Shown piece by piece: positions 37,125 through 46,396 of a DNA stretch of 64,000 nucleotides (position 1 is the first letter of the stretch; every line of letters begins with the position of its first letter). Source of the stretch: Trichomonas vaginalis G3 (lineage: Eukaryota > Parabasalia > Trichomonadida > Trichomonadidae). A model generated the notes under the pieces. The model did no database searches. It was not told where the DNA came from and worked only from the letters and a program-made list of their open reading frames with translations. The stretch is taken from the NCBI RefSeq assembly GCF_026262505.1, contig NC_067207.1, positions 14,910,082-14,974,081 on the forward strand, given 5' to 3'. Both the position numbers and the translations under genes were made by a program.

Positions 37125-37787
37125 TTACTCACAATATTTTTGTACAAAACGACCCCAAACTTTTAACTTCTTTTCTGCAGCTTCTAATGAAATTTTAGCG
37201 AGTTCATATTCTCTAAATTCTCTCTTTAAATCTTCTTGTTCCCATTGGTCTAGTTCGTATGGCGAGTCTCTATAACCAGAACATATCTCACGTTCATGTT
37301 CTATTTGTTTTTCATGCATTTTTCCAACTTCTTCTTCGAACAAAGGTTTTGCATTCTCTGCTGTATCTTCAAGTTCTTCTTCATCTAACTTCTCATGAAC
37401 TTTCTTGTCTATGGAGTCCATAATTTTTCCAACTGCTATGCAATATTTTGGTGAAGCCCACATTGCTATATAGTTTACAAGTCTTGGGTCTACATACGTT
37501 CCTCTAACCTGTTTGATTTCATCCGGAATTCCTGCATGAACCTTGTATAAAAAGCAACCGCCGGAATTCCGGCGGTTGGTATATTCTTCACAAAATGCCG
37601 TATAATACTCTTCCCAGGACTTATTTTCCAACAACTTTCTAAAGTCTTTCCCAAACTGCTGACACATATTTGTTACATTTATATAACCATCCTTGTCTCT
37701 ACGTAAGACTTCAATACCGTTGTAAGTGCCTTTTGTGAATGTTTCGCCATTAGATTTGTTCGTGAACGTTTTTGCTTCGACTGTCAT
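37125..37787 (-). CDS. KilA-N domain protein, canonical type
   Basis: 220 residues. The KilA-N domain is textbook: GYINVTNMCQQFGKDFRKLL, then SWEEYYTAF, then VRGTYVDPRLVNYIAMWASP and KYCIAVGKIMDSI. A charged helical C-terminal part follows, with no second domain. A perfect 22-base palindrome at 37556-37577 (AACCGCCGGAA and its complement) is read in frame as NRRNSGG. A plus-strand duplicate of the surrounding 55 bases occurs twice downstream at 37915-37985 and 38163-38230. Confidence 0.85.
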   Translation of the reverse strand: MTVEAKTFTNKSNGETFTKGTYNGIEVLRRDKDGYINVTNMCQQFGKDFRKLLENKSWEEYYTAFCEEYTNRRNSGGCFLYKVHAGIPDEIKQVRGTYVDPRLVNYIAMWASPKYCIAVGKIMDSIDKKVHEKLDEEELEDTAENAKPLFEEEVGKMHEKQIEHEREICSGYRDSPYELDQWEQEDLKREFREYELAKISLEAAEKKLKVWGRFVQKYCE

Positions 37788-37811
37788 TTCAGTACGTACA
37801 ATAAAAATAAA

Positions 37812-38340
37812 AAATATTTTTGAGTGGCTTAACCGTCGGACATCCGTTTGTGGCTTAACCGTCGGACATCCGTTTGTGGCTTAACCGTCGGACATCCGTT
37901 TGTGGCTCGACCTCAAAACAAGCATTTTGTGAAGAATATACCAACCCGCGGAAAACAGCGGGTTGCTTTTTTTATACAAAATTCAAGAGTTTTGTGTGTT
38001 TTCTACGATGTTGTCAAAATGTCGTGTTGTCACACTTTTTCAGAGAAGTTAAAATGACCTGGTGACCTGGTGACCTGGTGACCTGGTTCCACCTAAAATA
38101 TATTTTTGCCGAATTCAAGAGTTTTGGTTGAAAAATACGGTGGAGCCAAAAATGGCTCGACCTCAAAACAAGCATTTTGTGAAGAATATACCAACCGCCG
38201 GAATTCCGACGGTTGCTTTTTTTATACAAAATTCAAGAGTTTTGTGTGTTTTCTACGATGTTGTCAAAATGTCATGTTGTCACACTTTTTCAGAGAAGTT
38301 AAAATGACCGAGGCACATAGGCACATAGGCACACCTAAAA
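37812..38340. repeat. Compound repeat region with palindrome cassettes
   Basis: Three copies of a 29-bp unit (GTTTGTGGCTTAACCGTCGG plus ACATCC) at 37817-37905; two copies of a ~140-bp segment (37909-38055 and 38154-38306) that includes a piece copied from the KilA-N gene together with its palindrome; two microsatellites, GACCTGGT (38055-38085) and AGGCACAT (38310-38332), each ending in CACCTAAAA like the hairpin modules. No credible gene. Confidence 0.8.
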
Positions 38341-38517
38341 ACCATCTAACCAAAACTCATTTTTCAATACTTTTTCAGCACTTTTCCGTAGTTGTATATG
38401 AAAGACAATTCGAGATAAAATTTCTTCATCTGATATAGTCCTACCGGCATTTGTAAAGATATAGTCTAACGGTTTTGTATCTGCTACTTTTGTTCTTTGT
38501 TTTTCAACCTGAAGCAT
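38335..38517 (-). pseudogene. Fragment of the penton-like gene
   Basis: 60 residues starting MLQVEKQRTKVADTKPLDYI, clearly related to the start of the protein at 45284 (MLSIEKENSRVATTKPLDEL). Only the N-terminal part is present. The upstream TTTTTACATATATAAAATG is the structural-gene signal. A duplicated, partial fossil copy. Confidence 0.6.
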
Positions 38518-38572
38518 TTTATATATGTAAAAATATATTTTTAAAAAATGTTTTAAAATGGTATGCAATGTT

Positions 38573-40717
38573 TTATTTCATGCAATGTTTTATTTCTGTG
38601 CCGTCTTCAAGTATACCCCAGTACTTACGCTTGGAGAGAACATGAACTTCGGAAAATACCTTGTCTAGCTTAAAACAGCCCATTTTCTCACCGACCATAC
38701 CCATTTCAATGAGTTTGTTATAGCCTTCTTCGTTCGTCATGAGTGCGTCAATGTTCTCATAGTATACCTTCACTTTGGATTTAACTTCGGAGAAAAATTT
38801 GTTGTAGTTGTCAAGGACTGCCTTTGCGAACTGAGGATAAGACCAATGTTCGACAATAGGTTTTACTGTGGTTACTGAGCCACCTTGACCTTCGGTGAAC
38901 TCGTATTTCAAAACAAAAGGAGAAAACCTTTCAACAAAGTTGTCGACCTTCTCATAATGTTTACTCTTCATCTCTTGAGGTTTCTTAATGGAATATCCCC
39001 ATGTCGAATTCATAAGCAATTTGAGTGTCATTGCAAGTTTGGGGTTTGAAGCTTTCCTAATATCATACAGTTGTTGTATGACTTTTCCAACTGTATAGTT
39101 CCTTCCTGGGAACTCACCGTCTTCGTTTGGAATTCCAGTCGGGATATATTGGACGAACCTCATGTATGCAGCGTTAAGGTCGACATAGTATATCTTTTCG
39201 TTTGAGTCGAACTTGTCGCAACCAATGGGTCCAGTTCGTGGAAATTCAAGTGAGTCTCTTATCTTCTGAGAAACTTCGCCTGCTATCTCATAAACATCGT
39301 CGAAGCAACCTGTTTCATATAAAACCTTCTGACCTAACTCCGATGCTCTCCAATACAATTTGACGTCAATTGGATGTCTCAATGGAAGTTTGTTTATAGC
39401 ATCTTGAAGTTCTTGCAACCTCATTGGAAGTTCTTCTGGTTCAGGTTGGTATCCGAACAATCCAACTCCTTTTGGAACAGTGTACTTCTTTTGTGCTATA
39501 ACTTTGTCTGGAACAACTTTTGGTCTTGCTAACAATGAAAAGTTTGTTTCGTCTTTTGGTACAAAAGTTTCTGTCAGCTTGTCATCTGGAATTGGTTCCA
39601 ACAAACCTTTCTCGAAAAGAATGTTTACAGCTCTGACAATGTTGCACTTGCCTTTTCCGAACATAAGACTTTCGTTCAACATGAAGTGGTTGTGGACAAT
39701 TACAATCTTCAACCATGGTAATTTGAAGTCAACAACATAGTCGTCGTGTGAAGAACCTTTCTCAGTCGGAATGTTAACTCGGATATTGACATTTGCCAAC
39801 GGTGCAATTTTTGCCAATTGACCTCTGAGAATGTACCTTGTCTTCACACATGACTCAAGATACTTCATCTTCTCATCTGTAACAAGACCAGAGTTCCTGA
39901 GACATGTAAGAATACAAGGTTCATTGACAATTGTTTCAATTGAATTGTAAATTCCATACCTTGTCAAGTCAATGTCAGACTTATTTATGAACGGGAAGTA
40001 TCCAGCATGTTGTCTGACTGCTTGAGGGTTAGGTTGGTACCATTCAAATTTTACACTTGCAATTCCTTCAATTGCATTCAAAATGTCTGAGTCGGAGTCA
40101 AACATTTGTTCTCTCTTTGTAGTCTTGAAAGCGTCAAGAAGTTGTGCAGCTGTTGTGACATTGCCATGTGCATAGTAAATGTGACCGTCCAAATCTGTTA
40201 CGGTTAGTCTGAGATTGTATCCTTTCTTATTTCCGTCTTGAATGGCAGCAAGTACTCCCATGAAGCCTTCTTTGTTCTTTCCTTCGTCAAAGTTTACTGT
40301 AAAGGTTCGACCAGATGTAATTTTACTTCTAACTTCACGGTACTTTTCATATGCATATCTTGTTCTTTCCATGGGAGCATGTGTGTCTTCACCTTTTCCT
40401 TTTTTCCTTCTCAAAGGATGCAATTGTTCGTCATGTTTCCAGTAGAATCTGGCAAAGCCGTCTTGTCCTTCAACCTGAGGCTCACTAACATCGAAAGGCA
40501 TGTTCATAAGACGCTCTTCCTCTAACCTCTCTAGTCTGTTTGGATAATTGGCGCGTGCTGTTTCAAGGTCCATTTCGTAGGTCAGACCAGCCAGTTTGTC
40601 ATAGACTTTTATTGGCTTTCCCTTCCTATATTTAAACTTCTTTGAAACTTTCCAACCATATCTTTGCAACTCTGCTTTTATTCTAGCAGACCTTCTATCC
40701 ATTCTATGCGAGGGCAT
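38573..40717 (-). CDS. B-family DNA polymerase-like protein without recognisable exonuclease domain
   Basis: A 714-residue open frame. The C-terminal third carries the B-family polymerase plan: motif A region IYYVDLNAAYMRFVQYIP, motif B region LAMTLKLLMNSTWGYSIKK, motif C region KVYYENIDALMTNEEG and the later KLDKVFSEVHVLSKRKYWG, as in protein-primed polymerases. The N-terminal half aligns with the polymerase region of element A (YDFFLT and HNHFMLNESL segments), but no Exo I DxE segment is found. The active-site regions are divergent from the canonical ones, so activity is doubtful. Whether it is the element's replicase or an accessory is open. Confidence 0.7.
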   Translation of the reverse strand: MPSHRMDRRSARIKAELQRYGWKVSKKFKYRKGKPIKVYDKLAGLTYEMDLETARANYPNRLERLEEERLMNMPFDVSEPQVEGQDGFARFYWKHDEQLHPLRRKKGKGEDTHAPMERTRYAYEKYREVRSKITSGRTFTVNFDEGKNKEGFMGVLAAIQDGNKKGYNLRLTVTDLDGHIYYAHGNVTTAAQLLDAFKTTKREQMFDSDSDILNAIEGIASVKFEWYQPNPQAVRQHAGYFPFINKSDIDLTRYGIYNSIETIVNEPCILTCLRNSGLVTDEKMKYLESCVKTRYILRGQLAKIAPLANVNIRVNIPTEKGSSHDDYVVDFKLPWLKIVIVHNHFMLNESLMFGKGKCNIVRAVNILFEKGLLEPIPDDKLTETFVPKDETNFSLLARPKVVPDKVIAQKKYTVPKGVGLFGYQPEPEELPMRLQELQDAINKLPLRHPIDVKLYWRASELGQKVLYETGCFDDVYEIAGEVSQKIRDSLEFPRTGPIGCDKFDSNEKIYYVDLNAAYMRFVQYIPTGIPNEDGEFPGRNYTVGKVIQQLYDIRKASNPKLAMTLKLLMNSTWGYSIKKPQEMKSKHYEKVDNFVERFSPFVLKYEFTEGQGGSVTTVKPIVEHWSYPQFAKAVLDNYNKFFSEVKSKVKVYYENIDALMTNEEGYNKLIEMGMVGEKMGCFKLDKVFSEVHVLSKRKYWGILEDGTEIKHCMK

Positions 40718-40744
40718 TTTTATAAAAATAAAAAAATGTTTTTT

Positions 40745-41329
40745 TTAAAATGGTATGCCATATAGCTTCTTGAATTTGTTAAGAAGTATTCGAACGTATT
40801 TTCCATCTGTATCTCTAGCGTTTACATAAGCATAGCCATCCTTAGTAAAATATACTTGTAATTTTCTATAGTTTACGCCGGTATAAAAGTAGAAAGAGTC
40901 TTGTTCTTCGCTATAGTAGTAAAACTCAAACGTATGCTTACCATAGTCTGTAATTTCAATTGCTTCATCTTCTAGTTCGTCGACAAATTCGAATACTATA
41001 TCTCCAAATTTGCCTCTGTTCTTATTGTTTTCAGAACAAGTGACCCAGCGTAAGTTTTCAAGTCTATTGTCGTTTCTTATACGGTTTATATGGTCTACAA
41101 AAGGTAAATTGTTAGGGTTCGGTATAAAATGAGTTGCAATGACAATATGTTTAAAATAGCATTTCCCACCAATCCTCATCCTAGCATATCCGTCATTTCG
41201 CTCACATTCGCTTAAAACTCTTTTTGTCTTTTTGTTTCTGACTTCAAATGACTCACAACAGTGAATTTCATATTTCTCATCTAACAAACAAGTTTCCCAA
41301 CGGTCTTTTCCAACAAACTCGGCGTACAT
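40745..41329 (-). CDS. HNH homing-type endonuclease
   Basis: 194 residues. The HNH core is IVIATHFIPNPNNLPFVDHI followed by NRIRNDNRLENLRWVTCSEN and NNKNRG, the classic pattern of the HNH_3/NUMOD4-linked family of phage and virus homing nucleases. A NUMOD4-like lead (ETCLLDEKYEIHCCESFEVR) precedes it, and the C-terminal domain (DTDGKYVRILLNKFKKLYG) is shared with the protein at 14189. Such enzymes nick or cut DNA and promote spread of their own gene. It lies next to the polymerase-like gene. Confidence 0.85.
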   Translation of the reverse strand: MYAEFVGKDRWETCLLDEKYEIHCCESFEVRNKKTKRVLSECERNDGYARMRIGGKCYFKHIVIATHFIPNPNNLPFVDHINRIRNDNRLENLRWVTCSENNKNRGKFGDIVFEFVDELEDEAIEITDYGKHTFEFYYYSEEQDSFYFYTGVNYRKLQVYFTKDGYAYVNARDTDGKYVRILLNKFKKLYGIPF

Positions 41330-41375
41330 TTCAAATAAAATAAAAAAATATATTTTAAAAAATATATGTTTTTCT

Positions 41376-41933
41376 TTATTTTACATAACCTCCCGCTACC
41401 AGAAGTCTTTGACGCCAACCCATACCAGCTAATGAAGGTTGACTTGGTTTAGTTTGGAAACTAACCTTTGGTTTTGGTTTTTCTTCAGTTTGTGGCTTCC
41501 CTTCTTCTATCGGTTTTTCGTCACTTTTCGGTTCCTCTGACTTTACCTCACTTGCAGGTATGGTTGTGTCGTCAACATCTTCATAAATATCATATGCCAT
41601 TTGTTTTTGTTTTCCTTTCAACTTTTTGTGTTTGTTGTAAAGTTTAGAATATTTCGACTCTAAGTCAATGAGATGTTCTATAATGAACTGTTGGTCAGTG
41701 AAGTAAACTTTTCCATCTGTTGTCTCGAAAGCTCCTTCAGACTTCAATATTTTATTTGTGAGAGTCTGTTTCTTTTTTGAGATACTAGCCGTTCCATTTC
41801 TATGAAAAGTGACTTTGTAGTTAGGGTTTGTATTTCCAGACCTGGCACTTTCTATTATTGAATTTTTCTCTTCATCTGTAAGTTCTTTGACAGGTTTTGA
41901 CAATGGTTCTGAACTTTTTGTTTGTGGTGTCAA
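41376..41933 (-). CDS. Maverick protein with Lys/Glu/Pro-rich linker, unknown
   Basis: About 185 residues; the frame has no clear ATG at its start (the first codon counted is TTG), so the true start is uncertain. A helical middle (DLESKYSKLYNKHKKLKGKQ), then a repetitive Glu/Lys/Pro linker (KSEEPKSDEKPIEEGKPQTE) and a short conserved-looking end (LAGMGWRQRLLVAGGYVK). Sits with small virion-type genes; function unknown. Confidence 0.4.
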   Translation of the reverse strand: MTPQTKSSEPLSKPVKELTDEEKNSIIESARSGNTNPNYKVTFHRNGTASISKKKQTLTNKILKSEGAFETTDGKVYFTDQQFIIEHLIDLESKYSKLYNKHKKLKGKQKQMAYDIYEDVDDTTIPASEVKSEEPKSDEKPIEEGKPQTEEKPKPKVSFQTKPSQPSLAGMGWRQRLLVAGGYVK

Positions 41934-41990
41934 ATCTACCTGAAGTCATTTTTGTTTGTGGTGTCAAATCCGTTTACTCTCTTCGTCATT

Positions 41991-42122
41991 TCATTTCTCA
42001 GTAAAAAGTCGGTCTAAAACTTCTTGAGGTATAGGAAGAACTTGACAAACACGTGGTTGTGTAACTGCTGGAAGCCGACAAATCCATCTTGAACCCATTT
42101 GTCTCAATGCTGTATTGTTCAT
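41991..42122 (-). CDS. 43-residue Maverick ORF
   Basis: Short frame (MNNTALRQMGSRWICRLPAV ... EVLDRLFTEK) with its own TTTTTTTACTGAGATGAAATG-like leader of the structural class, between two small genes of the same strand. No family recognised; could be a real small virion protein. Confidence 0.35.
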   Translation of the reverse strand: MNNTALRQMGSRWICRLPAVTQPRVCQVLPIPQEVLDRLFTEK

Positions 42123-42141
42123 TTCATCTCAGTAAAAAAAT

Positions 42142-42542
42142 TTACATTCCCCACGTTTGAGGCGGTTGAGGTTGGTTATTGTTTACCCATTGTTGTGCAT
42201 GGTTATATCCTCTGTTAAAGAATCTTTCACCTTGGTCCATATAGTGTCCTGCTTGGTTATAGTAGTCATTTGCTTTGTTATAATAGTTTCCTGCTTGTCT
42301 TCCTACATTGTCCATCCATCCTTGAACTTTTCCTCTTGTTTCAGGATTTGGAATAAGATTTGCTGCATCTCGTGCTACATCCCAACCTTTCTGTACAGTT
42401 TGTATAATAGGTTGTGCTTTCTCTTTAAGTATACCTAATGTACTCAAAACTTCCTTCCAACTCCAAATACACCTCTGGCTATTGTTCCCACTGCGGGCAA
42501 AAATCTGGATGCAACTCCTGCTAATGCGCCAAATAAACCCAT
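42142..42542 (-). pseudogene. Small membrane-active virion-type protein, fossil
   Basis: The region starts with a hydrophobic, amphipathic stretch (MGLFGALAGVASRFLPAVG) and continues with a Tyr/Asn/Gln-rich repetitive part (NYYNKANDYYNQAGHYMDQG). Small proteins with such an N-terminal helix accompany capsid genes in adenovirus and Polintons. Compare 13509-14036 and 46141-46378. Broken. Confidence 0.4.
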
Positions 42543-42559
42543 TTCTTATGGGTTAAAAA

Positions 42560-43519
42560 ATGACGAATCCAAACAAGGACCCCTATGTTTCTAAAGCAAC
42601 AAAGAAAGCACTCATGGTAAAAATCTTTAGTTCAACACCAAATGCTTGGTTTATGGATATCTTGGAAAACATTCCGAGGTATAGAGAAGATGGACCACCA
42701 TACTGGCTAATATTTGTCGGTCAAAACACAAGATACTGTGAAGCCATACCATTACAGTCCAAAAATATTTTAGATGTGAAAACTGCTTTGACAATATTCG
42801 TTGACAAATACCATCCAACAAAACTGACATCTGACTGTGAAAGTTCTTTCAAATCAGACGATATTAAAAACTATCTGCGTTCAAAAAATGTAAACCAATA
42901 TTTCATTGTCGACCAAAACCATTCTGCTCTTGGTGTCATTGACAGTTGTATAAAAATCTTAAGAGACTTAAACCAACCACAAGGTGGTGAGGTAGATGAA
43001 ATGTCATATGACGACAAGTATAGACATTTCTCCATGGCAAAGATGAGACAAGTTTTAAATATTTACAATAGCCGTAAACAAAAAGGTTTGGGAAACCACT
43101 CCCCCGAAGAAATGAAAAACAACCCTGACTTAGAGAAAGACTATATATTTAACAATTTAGTCAAAAGAGACAAACAAGAAAGAATGCCGGGCTTCAAACT
43201 TCAGAAAGGTGACAAAGTAAAAATAGAAATACCTAAACGCGACCCATATGAAAATACTATTGACTATGACAACAATGGGAACCCGACAGGTACTCACATT
43301 CGTGTTCGTAAAAATAGAAGAAAGTATACAAGAGAATATTATGAAGTTTTAGGCAAACATGGCAAAATGTACAGACTGCAAGCAGAAGATAAAACGACTA
43401 TTGTCAGACCTCGTTTCAAACTTGTTAAGGTTCAAGGTGGTATACTTTCAAAGACAGTTCCTAACAAATATAAGACAACTCCTGACGAATATGCTAAAGA
43501 AGTTGAAAATGACGACTAA
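42560..43519 (+). CDS. Maverick integrase (c-integrase)
   Basis: A 319-residue open frame. RNase H-like core: NAWFMDILENIP, then YWLIFVGQNTRYCEAIPLQS, then TKLTSDCESSFKSDDIKNYL and NHSALGVIDSCIKILRDLNQ, matching the integrase at 5434-6519 segment by segment. The C-terminal YYEVLGKHGKMYRLQAEDKT resembles a small beta-barrel. Orientation is opposite to neighbouring tail-fibre genes; in element A the same pair is co-directional. Confidence 0.85.
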   Translation: MTNPNKDPYVSKATKKALMVKIFSSTPNAWFMDILENIPRYREDGPPYWLIFVGQNTRYCEAIPLQSKNILDVKTALTIFVDKYHPTKLTSDCESSFKSDDIKNYLRSKNVNQYFIVDQNHSALGVIDSCIKILRDLNQPQGGEVDEMSYDDKYRHFSMAKMRQVLNIYNSRKQKGLGNHSPEEMKNNPDLEKDYIFNNLVKRDKQERMPGFKLQKGDKVKIEIPKRDPYENTIDYDNNGNPTGTHIRVRKNRRKYTREYYEVLGKHGKMYRLQAEDKTTIVRPRFKLVKVQGGILSKTVPNKYKTTPDEYAKEVENDD

Positions 43520-45265
43520 GCAATTCTATACCATGCGTAAACTGTCATGTAAGGTGGCATGTAGTCTTTACTTTGTCCCGTTGTTTGCGTATATCCTGAA
43601 ACGCGATGTGTATGGTTTCCATCTCCCTGAGTGTCACTCCAGTAACAATTTATAGCAAACTGAACGTCGTCTTTAACATCATATCCTTTACCTTTTTTCA
43701 AGGCGTGCCAATCCCAAAATTTATGCTTATGCCAACCTGCTTGAGATGTACTTAAATCTACGTAGTGACTGTGTGCAGGTAGGTTTTTCTGAAATCGTTT
43801 TACTTCCACCTGTTTCCTTTGAAGAGTTTGCACAATACAAAAACCTGTCGACTATTTGTTCCCATGCACCAACACCAAACATTACTTGAGGACCTCTTGC
43901 TTCCATAGATGTATAAATAGAACCTACTGGGTTCATTAAATCAAACATATGAGATATTATAGGATTGTCTCTTTTGAACTTAAAATATAGTGTAACTATT
44001 TCTGGTTTCTTCTGGTTTGTGTCAGAATATTTTTTATAATATAATCTTATGTTTTCGGGGTAGGTAAAATCTTGACTATAATATTTATTTCTGTCATCTT
44101 CATAATAGTATACTATTCTCGTTTTTTCTATTGCATTATATCTTTTATATCTATAATATTCTAAATATAATGTTTGCTTTTTTGGGTCTACACGTGCGTC
44201 AACACCATAGTCATAATAATGTGGTACTGGAGCTGGGTCAGGCAATGTCATATCTGTCATTTCATAAACTCTTAAATATTTCTTTTGTTCGTCTCCATAT
44301 AAGTTTAAGTAGCAGTTGTTGTCTAATGGAACTTTAACTTGTGTACCATCGTTCTTTTTATAGCTTACATACATTTCATTGTTATTTTTCGGAATGAGTT
44401 TATACCGTGTACCATTTTCTAAGGACTGTACCAACTGCCATCTAAAATATTTGTTTTCTTCATTGACAGAAAAGTCACCAACCATAGTTTCAATATTTTT
44501 TGTTCCAACTAAACTTTGGTACATTTCATTGACATATGTTTTATCTGCTTTTGTCTCTAATGTTTCTTGTAAGTTTGTAATATTTGCAATGGTATGTGTA
44601 TGTCCAACGTCACTTTTCCTGTTTAAGGTTTCTTGTAAGTTTGTAATATTTGCAATGGTATGTGTATGTCCAACGTCACTTTTCCTGTTTAAGGTTTCTT
44701 GTAAGTTTGTAATATTTGCAATGGTATGTGTATGAGTCTTTTTAGAATATTCTTTGTCAGCTCTTGTCACTTCACTTGACATTTTATTGTCAACATATGT
44801 TTTGTCCGCTAGTTCAGGATGAGTATGTTCTTTTGTTGCATATGTTGCATCTGCTCTGTCATGTTCTTCTTGAACTTTTTCAATGACATACTCTTTGTCA
44901 GCTTTGTTGTCAACATCTGCTTTCGTTGCATATGTTGCATCTGCTCTGTCATGTTCTTCTTGAACTTTTTCAATGACATACTCTTTGTCAGCTTTGTTGT
45001 CAACATCTGCTTTCAAAAGAAGTTCTTTTATAGGTTTCTCGTTTAAAGTTCCTTTTGTTGGATTTATACAAACAGTATGGTTCTTACTGTCTTGAAATAG
45101 AAACTCGTCTGTCAATGGGTTTAATGTCAGTTTTAAGTTTCCTTCTTTCAATGACTCAGATATCTTAGAATAGTTTGAAAAGTTTGTTGTGTTCTTATTT
45201 AGAGCTTGCAAAATGAGTTGTCGGTTGTGTTTTATTTCTCTCATAGACGCTGTTTCTTTCGACAT
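43516..45265 (-). pseudogene. Phage-like tail-fibre protein, fossil
   Basis: N-terminal shaft with tandem repeats of KADVDNKADKEYVIEKVQEE and of IANITNLQETLNRKSDVGHT (three 78-bp copies at 44560-44740), then a beta-rich middle, then the tip signature PVGSIYTSMEARGPQVMFGV, WEQIVDRFLYC, and the ending SKDYMPPYMTVYAWYRIA. Same plan as 6560-7943. Shares an 18-base palindromic divergent promoter (around TATTCTAGATAAAAT) with the gene at 45284. Broken (about one break). Confidence 0.75.
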
Positions 45266-45283
45266 TTTTATTCTAGATAAAAT

Positions 45284-46141
45284 ATGCTTTCAATAGAAAA
45301 AGAAAATTCAAGAGTTGCTACAACTAAACCATTAGATGAACTTTTTACGAATGTCGGTCAAAAGTTTGAGACAGAGACCGTAAAGCATGAAGGCTATCGT
45401 TTTGACTACCCATTGAGATGGTTAAGAGACCCATCCGTCACAAAAGCTATTGGCTTTCGTAGAATGAAGTTTGTGTCTGTAGAAGATAAAAGTTTTCCAT
45501 TTATTGTAAGGTTTCATATAGATTATATATCTGAAGGGAAACGAAAAATGTGGGAAGAAATTGAGCTAATACAAGTTGACCTTTCATCTTCTCTACAGAC
45601 TGCGTTAAAAAATATAGAAGATAAAATAAATTCATGTTATGCAAAATATGCTGATGAATATGCAAATACCGAGAGCACACTTTATGTGAGAATTGTATAT
45701 GACAAACAAAATTCACAAGTGTCATTTCAAATCTACGAAGACAATCCAAAGAAAGACGAACAAATATATACAGAATTCACTGCAATGTCATGGTATTATT
45801 TGCAAAGAATGTTAAATCAGAAAGTCGAACTTCCTTTAGCAAATATTTACAGTCGATATGCAAGAGATGAACCATATTTATTTAAAGATGTTTTCGACCC
45901 AGCTGCTATTATTGTTCATGCTTCATTTTCTGGCGCCCAAAACTCTTTCTTATGCTTGGCAAATGACTTTTACGAAAAACCTACAAAGCTATATGAACCA
46001 CCAAGTGGAAGTATTTCAGACTTTCAAGTATGGTTTACAACAGATGGAAGAAAGAGAATAATTCCATTATACCATGCGTTTTACTTAGAACTTAGTTTCA
46101 TATACAACTACTATCGAACGGTAAAAAATATAATTTTTTAA
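45284..46141 (+). CDS. Putative minor capsid (penton-like) protein
   Basis: A 285-residue open frame homologous to 12429-13310: FDYPLRWLRDPSVTKAIGFR near the start, AIIVHASFSGAQNSFLCLAN near the end. Strand-rich throughout. A fragment copy of its first 60 residues lies at 38335-38517. Penton-type role is inferred from size, neighbours and conservation between Mavericks. Confidence 0.55.
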   Translation: MLSIEKENSRVATTKPLDELFTNVGQKFETETVKHEGYRFDYPLRWLRDPSVTKAIGFRRMKFVSVEDKSFPFIVRFHIDYISEGKRKMWEEIELIQVDLSSSLQTALKNIEDKINSCYAKYADEYANTESTLYVRIVYDKQNSQVSFQIYEDNPKKDEQIYTEFTAMSWYYLQRMLNQKVELPLANIYSRYARDEPYLFKDVFDPAAIIVHASFSGAQNSFLCLANDFYEKPTKLYEPPSGSISDFQVWFTTDGRKRIIPLYHAFYLELSFIYNYYRTVKNIIF

Positions 46142-46378
46142 TACGGTTGAGGTGTTGGATTTGGTTGCCAACTTGACTGTGGTGCAGGTTCAGGCTGTTG
46201 TATAACAGGAGCTTGTTCTTCTGGTTCAGGGTCTTTAGTATAATACCAACGAACTGACCTACTCTTTTACCAATATTTTTGACTCCGTTCCAATTCCTCT
46301 TCCTACGGTTTTTATTCCATTCCATATACCTCTTCCAACATTTCGAAAGAAGTTTCCTATCTTACTGAAGAAACCCAT
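46141..46378 (-). pseudogene. Small amphipathic virion-type protein, fossil
   Basis: Starts MGFFSKIGNFFRNVGRGIWN, a strongly amphipathic helix with Gly/Phe/Trp, then basic, then Pro/Gln-rich (PAPQSSWQPNPTPQPY). Its place beside the penton-like gene and this composition resemble membrane-lytic minor proteins of adenovirus type. The leader TTTTTACATATAGTAAAATG is of the structural class. Broken. Confidence 0.45.
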
Positions 46379-46396
46379 TTTACTATATGTAAAAAT

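Noticed and set aside
42142-42447. Treating the tracked frame at 42142-42447 as a complete gene
   Set aside because: It begins at a TTG; no eukaryotic start supports it, so it is reported as part of a fossil gene region.
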